A stretch of DNA of 64,000 bases from Oceanimonas doudoroffii. Its GTDB lineage: Bacteria; Pseudomonadota; Gammaproteobacteria; Enterobacterales; Aeromonadaceae. The notes below the pieces were generated by a model. That model was not told where the DNA came from, ran no database searches, and saw nothing but the letters and a program-made list of their open reading frames with translations. Shown in pieces: positions 61,546 through 64,000 of this stretch (the first letter of the stretch is position 1; every line of letters starts with the position of its first letter). Location of the stretch: contig NZ_NBIM01000001.1 of assembly GCF_002242685.1 (NCBI RefSeq), positions 1,364,001-1,428,000 on the forward strand, in the 5' to 3' direction. Both the position numbers and the translations under genes were made by a program.

Positions 61546-62436
61546 ATGGCAATAGTCTCTCGTACCGAAGATCTGGAAATTTTACTGACCGTGATCGACA
61601 GCGGCAGCCTGTCGGCGGCGGCCCGCATTCTCGACATTCAGGTGGCCCGCGTATCCCGAGCCCTGAGCCGGCTGGAAAAGGAACTGGACTGCACCCTGCT
61701 GAACCGCACCACGCGCAAACTGGAGCTGACCGAAGAAGGCCGCCTGTTCAGTGATGAGGTCAGGCAGGGACTGGATCGGCTGGCCAAGGCCGAAGAAAAC
61801 CTGAAGGCGTTGCGGGGCATTCCGGCGGGGCGACTGCGGGTGGATGCGGTCACGCCCTTTATTCTGCATCAGCTGGTGCCACTGGTGCCGGGCTTTCGCG
61901 AGTGCTTTCCGCAGATTGAACTGGAGCTGGTCGCCAGCGAAAACATCATCGACCTGATTGAACGCCGCACCGATCTCGCCATTCGCATCGGCGCCCTGCA
62001 GGACTCCAACCTGCATGCCCGTTTTCTGGGGCGCAGCCCGCTGCATATGGTGGCCTCGCCGGCCTACCTGGAACAACACGGCACACCCCAGACCCTGGAT
62101 GCACTGTTTCACCACCAGATCATCGGCTTTGCCGATGCACCCCACCTCAACCGCTGGCCACTGTCGCCCCCGGTTACCGTGGTGCCCAACCTGTCCAGCA
62201 GCAGCGGCGAGACCATTCGCCAGCTTTGCCTGGCCGGACAGGGCCTGGCATTACTGTCCGACTTCATGATCTGTGACGCGCTGGCCAGTGGCCGACTGGT
62301 CAAGGTACTGGACGGCTACATCGTTACCCCCAATGACCGTGAGCTGATTCATGCCGTTTATTACCGCAATACCACCCTGTCCAGCCGCATCACCGCGTTT
62401 CTCGACTATATTGCCCCTCGCCTGAAGCTGAAATAA
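61546..62436 (+). CDS. LysR-type regulator of the MFS-LLM-AKR-MDR-OYE-ABM run
   Basis: LysR regulator of 296 residues: HTH at about 10-65 (LSAAARILDIQVARVSRALSRLEKE), then a CrgA-type effector domain (TDLAIRIGALQDSNLHARFLG; LCLAGQGLALLSDFM). Divergent from the MFS gene over a 91-base gap containing GGTAT and ATACC arms (61500-61536). This placement supports control of the neighbouring run. Effector not known; its 3' end faces the MDR gene with 24 bases between. Confidence 0.85.
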   Translation: MAIVSRTEDLEILLTVIDSGSLSAAARILDIQVARVSRALSRLEKELDCTLLNRTTRKLELTEEGRLFSDEVRQGLDRLAKAEENLKALRGIPAGRLRVDAVTPFILHQLVPLVPGFRECFPQIELELVASENIIDLIERRTDLAIRIGALQDSNLHARFLGRSPLHMVASPAYLEQHGTPQTLDALFHHQIIGFADAPHLNRWPLSPPVTVVPNLSSSSGETIRQLCLAGQGLALLSDFMICDALASGRLVKVLDGYIVTPNDRELIHAVYYRNTTLSSRITAFLDYIAPRLKLK

Positions 62437-62460
62437 GCGGTGTAGCAAGGGGCAGTGGAC

Positions 62461-63450
62461 TCAGCCCGAAATGGTCGCGACAATCTTGCCCACGGTACGT
62501 TGCTGACGCATTTCCATCAGGGCATCCCCTATGTCCGATAGCTCGATCACTTGCAGTCGAGGGCAAATAATCTGCCCGGCTTCCAGCAGGGACGAAAAGG
62601 CCTTGCCGGCCTGAACAATGGTATTGCGGCCGTGTTCACCATTTACATGGCCGGAGCCCAGGCTAAGCTGGTGAAAGCTCAATCCTTTTCCGAACGCATC
62701 GGAAAAGGCTTGGCCGTTGATGGTATCCACCAGCTCCACCATGTGCCCTTCATAGCCGAGCACATCGGCAGCCAACGCGGCATTGGCTCCGCCCACCGCA
62801 TCCAGTGATGCTTCCATCCCTTCCGGGCCGGCAACCTGTAGTACGCGCTCCAGCAAATTACTCTGCCGGTAATCCAGCGGATGGGTCGCTCCGAGCGAAC
62901 GCAGGTAGTCATGATTGGCCGCCGATGCGGTGGCGACAATGGTGTCGATGCCAAAGTACCTGGCCAGCTGAATGGCAAAACCCCCAACCCCGCCAGCGCC
63001 ACCGGCCACAAAGAGATTTTTGCGCTCGGCAATGTTCAGTTTGTCGACCAGGGCACGATACGCCGTCCAGCCCGCACAGGGAGTGGCTGCCGCCTGCACC
63101 GGATCCACCGCGGGGTGAGTCACCAAGGTACGGGCGTCCTGCAGGGCATATTCGGCAAAACCACCATGATGGCGTCGCATGTTGCCGTGATAGAGCACTC
63201 TGTCTCCCACCTTCCAGCCCGTTACCTTGCTGCCGACGGCACAAATCTCTCCCGACACATCCAGGCCACCCACAAACTGGTCATCCATCTGCTCCACCAT
63301 GGCATGCCAGAGGTTCACCTTGGCATCGACCGGATTCAGGCCCACGGCATAAACCTTGATCAATACGTCATAGTCCGTTTGCAGCCTGGGCACGGCCAGC
63401 TCATCAAGACGAAATTGATCCTGTTGTTTTTGGTAGGTAATCGCTTTCAT
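62461..63450 (-). CDS. Zinc-independent MDR-family alcohol/quinone oxidoreductase
   Basis: Medium-chain dehydrogenase of 329 residues: GLNPVDAKVNLWHAMVEQ in the GroES-like domain and VAGGAGGVGGFAIQLARYFG for NADPH. No catalytic or structural zinc cysteines of ADH type are visible, so it is a quinone/enone reductase type. The frame opens 69 bases earlier; the ATG at 63450 follows AGGAACAGG and gives the family start MKAITYQK. Only 147 bases upstream lies a co-directional LysR gene. Function beyond redox detoxification is not resolved. Confidence 0.87.
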   Translation of the reverse strand: MKAITYQKQQDQFRLDELAVPRLQTDYDVLIKVYAVGLNPVDAKVNLWHAMVEQMDDQFVGGLDVSGEICAVGSKVTGWKVGDRVLYHGNMRRHHGGFAEYALQDARTLVTHPAVDPVQAAATPCAGWTAYRALVDKLNIAERKNLFVAGGAGGVGGFAIQLARYFGIDTIVATASAANHDYLRSLGATHPLDYRQSNLLERVLQVAGPEGMEASLDAVGGANAALAADVLGYEGHMVELVDTINGQAFSDAFGKGLSFHQLSLGSGHVNGEHGRNTIVQAGKAFSSLLEAGQIICPRLQVIELSDIGDALMEMRQQRTVGKIVATISG

Positions 63451-63596
63451 GCCTGTTCCTGTTTTCCCGTAAATCATGCGCCACCCGTCCGATCGCCTGA
63501 CGACGCACGATGATGGCAAAGGTTATGCCTAAAAACGGTACCGCCGAGCGGGCCACATCAAAAGCGGCGCTTACCGAACTTTGCGGAAAAACTGTT

Positions 63597-64000
63597 TCAA
63601 CCGTTTTTTTCATCCTGCAACACATCACGTATTTGCTGCCTCAGCCAACCACGAAGGGGATCCTCATGAGTTCGCCGATGCCAGGTCTGCAATATATCGA
63701 CCGTCGGCATGGGCACAGGACAAGGGTGGCTCACCAGATCGGGCGCCCTGCGGCAGGCCTGCTGTGCCACCGAATTCAGGCAGGTGATCAGCAGGTTGCT
63801 GCCCTCTATCATGGATGCCGGTGACAAAAAGCTTGACAGCCCTGCCACCACCCGGCGCCGGTGCCCCATTCCCTGCAATACCCGGTCTACCACACCGTCA
63901 AGATCACCGGTCAGGGTGGTGACCAGATGATCGCAGGCCAGAAAGGCCGGCAGGTCCAGTGCGCCTTTGATGGCGCTGTTGCTGCGACTGGCCAGCACCG
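63597..64000 (-). CDS. LysR-type regulator, C-terminal part (cut by window edge)
   Basis: The last 133 residues of a LysR effector domain (FLACDHLVTTLTG; GMGHRRRVVAGLSSFLSPASMI; LVSHPCPVPMPTVDILQTWHRRTHEDPLRGWLRQQI). The N-terminal HTH lies beyond position 64000. The reading frame is open to the window edge and no start can be given. It may control the MDR gene 147 bases downstream, but its true target could lie outside the window. Confidence 0.75.
   Translation of the reverse strand, partial: VLASRSNSAIKGALDLPAFLACDHLVTTLTGDLDGVVDRVLQGMGHRRRVVAGLSSFLSPASMIEGSNLLITCLNSVAQQACRRAPDLVSHPCPVPMPTVDILQTWHRRTHEDPLRGWLRQQIRDVLQDEKNG

Noticed and set aside
1..64000. CRISPR arrays, tRNA or rRNA genes, insertion sequences, prophage genes, attachment sites
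   Set aside because: No regular direct repeats with spacers, no cloverleaf or rRNA segments, and no transposase, integrase or phage motifs were seen on either strand.

Overview
The window reads as chromosomal DNA of a marine gammaproteobacterium, most likely an Oceanimonas/Zobellella-type member of the Aeromonadales. The reasons are the enterobacterial-style gcvA-ygdD-rlmM block, a divergent yqhC/yqhD pair, many LysR regulators, and a DMSP-catabolic ddd cluster with the dddD / dddTBCR layout known from Marinomonas and Oceanimonas. No tRNA, rRNA, IS element, phage gene or CRISPR array was seen. The taxonomic call is inference.

Layout. 1-6.5 kb: housekeeping genes (rlmM, ygdD, an alpha/beta hydrolase, gcvA; a DUF2726 protein; a DnaQ-like exonuclease with a cNMP/CBS/DUF294 protein). 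6.5-31.7 kb: an onium-compound (betaine/DMSP) island. It holds four BCCT transporters, a betaine-type Rieske oxygenase with an aldehyde dehydrogenase, the complete ddd cluster (dddD, dddT, dddB, dddC, dddR), an MFS permease, an enolase-superfamily enzyme resembling betaine epimerases, and a flavin/[2Fe-2S] reductase that probably serves the Rieske oxygenase. Next to the reductase and in the same direction lies an itaconate/C5-dicarboxylate CoA operon (ict, ich, mmgE/prpD, ccl) with a divergent LysR gene. 33-36.7 kb: a LysR gene, an aldehyde dehydrogenase, a prolyl-4-hydroxylase-like 2OG-Fe(II) oxygenase and a decayed gene with two lesions.

36.7-52.2 kb: a MATE exporter, a small secreted repeat protein, an ankyrin-repeat protein, a flavodoxin-SnoaL fusion with a divergent LysR gene, yqhD/yqhC, an MFS exporter that shares a duplicated upstream block with yqhD, an NTF2-like protein and a complete RND tripartite efflux operon. 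52.6-64 kb: a dense electrophile/quinone/carbonyl redox region. It contains a nitroreductase, GFA, AhpD-like, cupin and MdaB-like genes under a divergent HxlR regulator with clear operator repeats. Beyond these is an MFS-LLM-AKR-MDR-OYE-ABM run under a divergent LysR gene, then another MDR gene and a truncated LysR gene at the edge.

How the parts work together. DddT imports DMSP, DddD turns it into DMS plus a 3-hydroxypropionate-level product, and DddB and DddC carry the C3 unit to acetyl-CoA. The flanking Rieske oxygenase, reductase, epimerase and BCCT genes look like the two halves of a second pathway, for a quaternary-ammonium betaine, split by the ddd cluster. Its substrate cannot be fixed from sequence and it is the best candidate here for an undescribed system. 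Start codons were re-chosen where the longest reading frame carries an implausible N-terminal extension; each case is explained in its entry.
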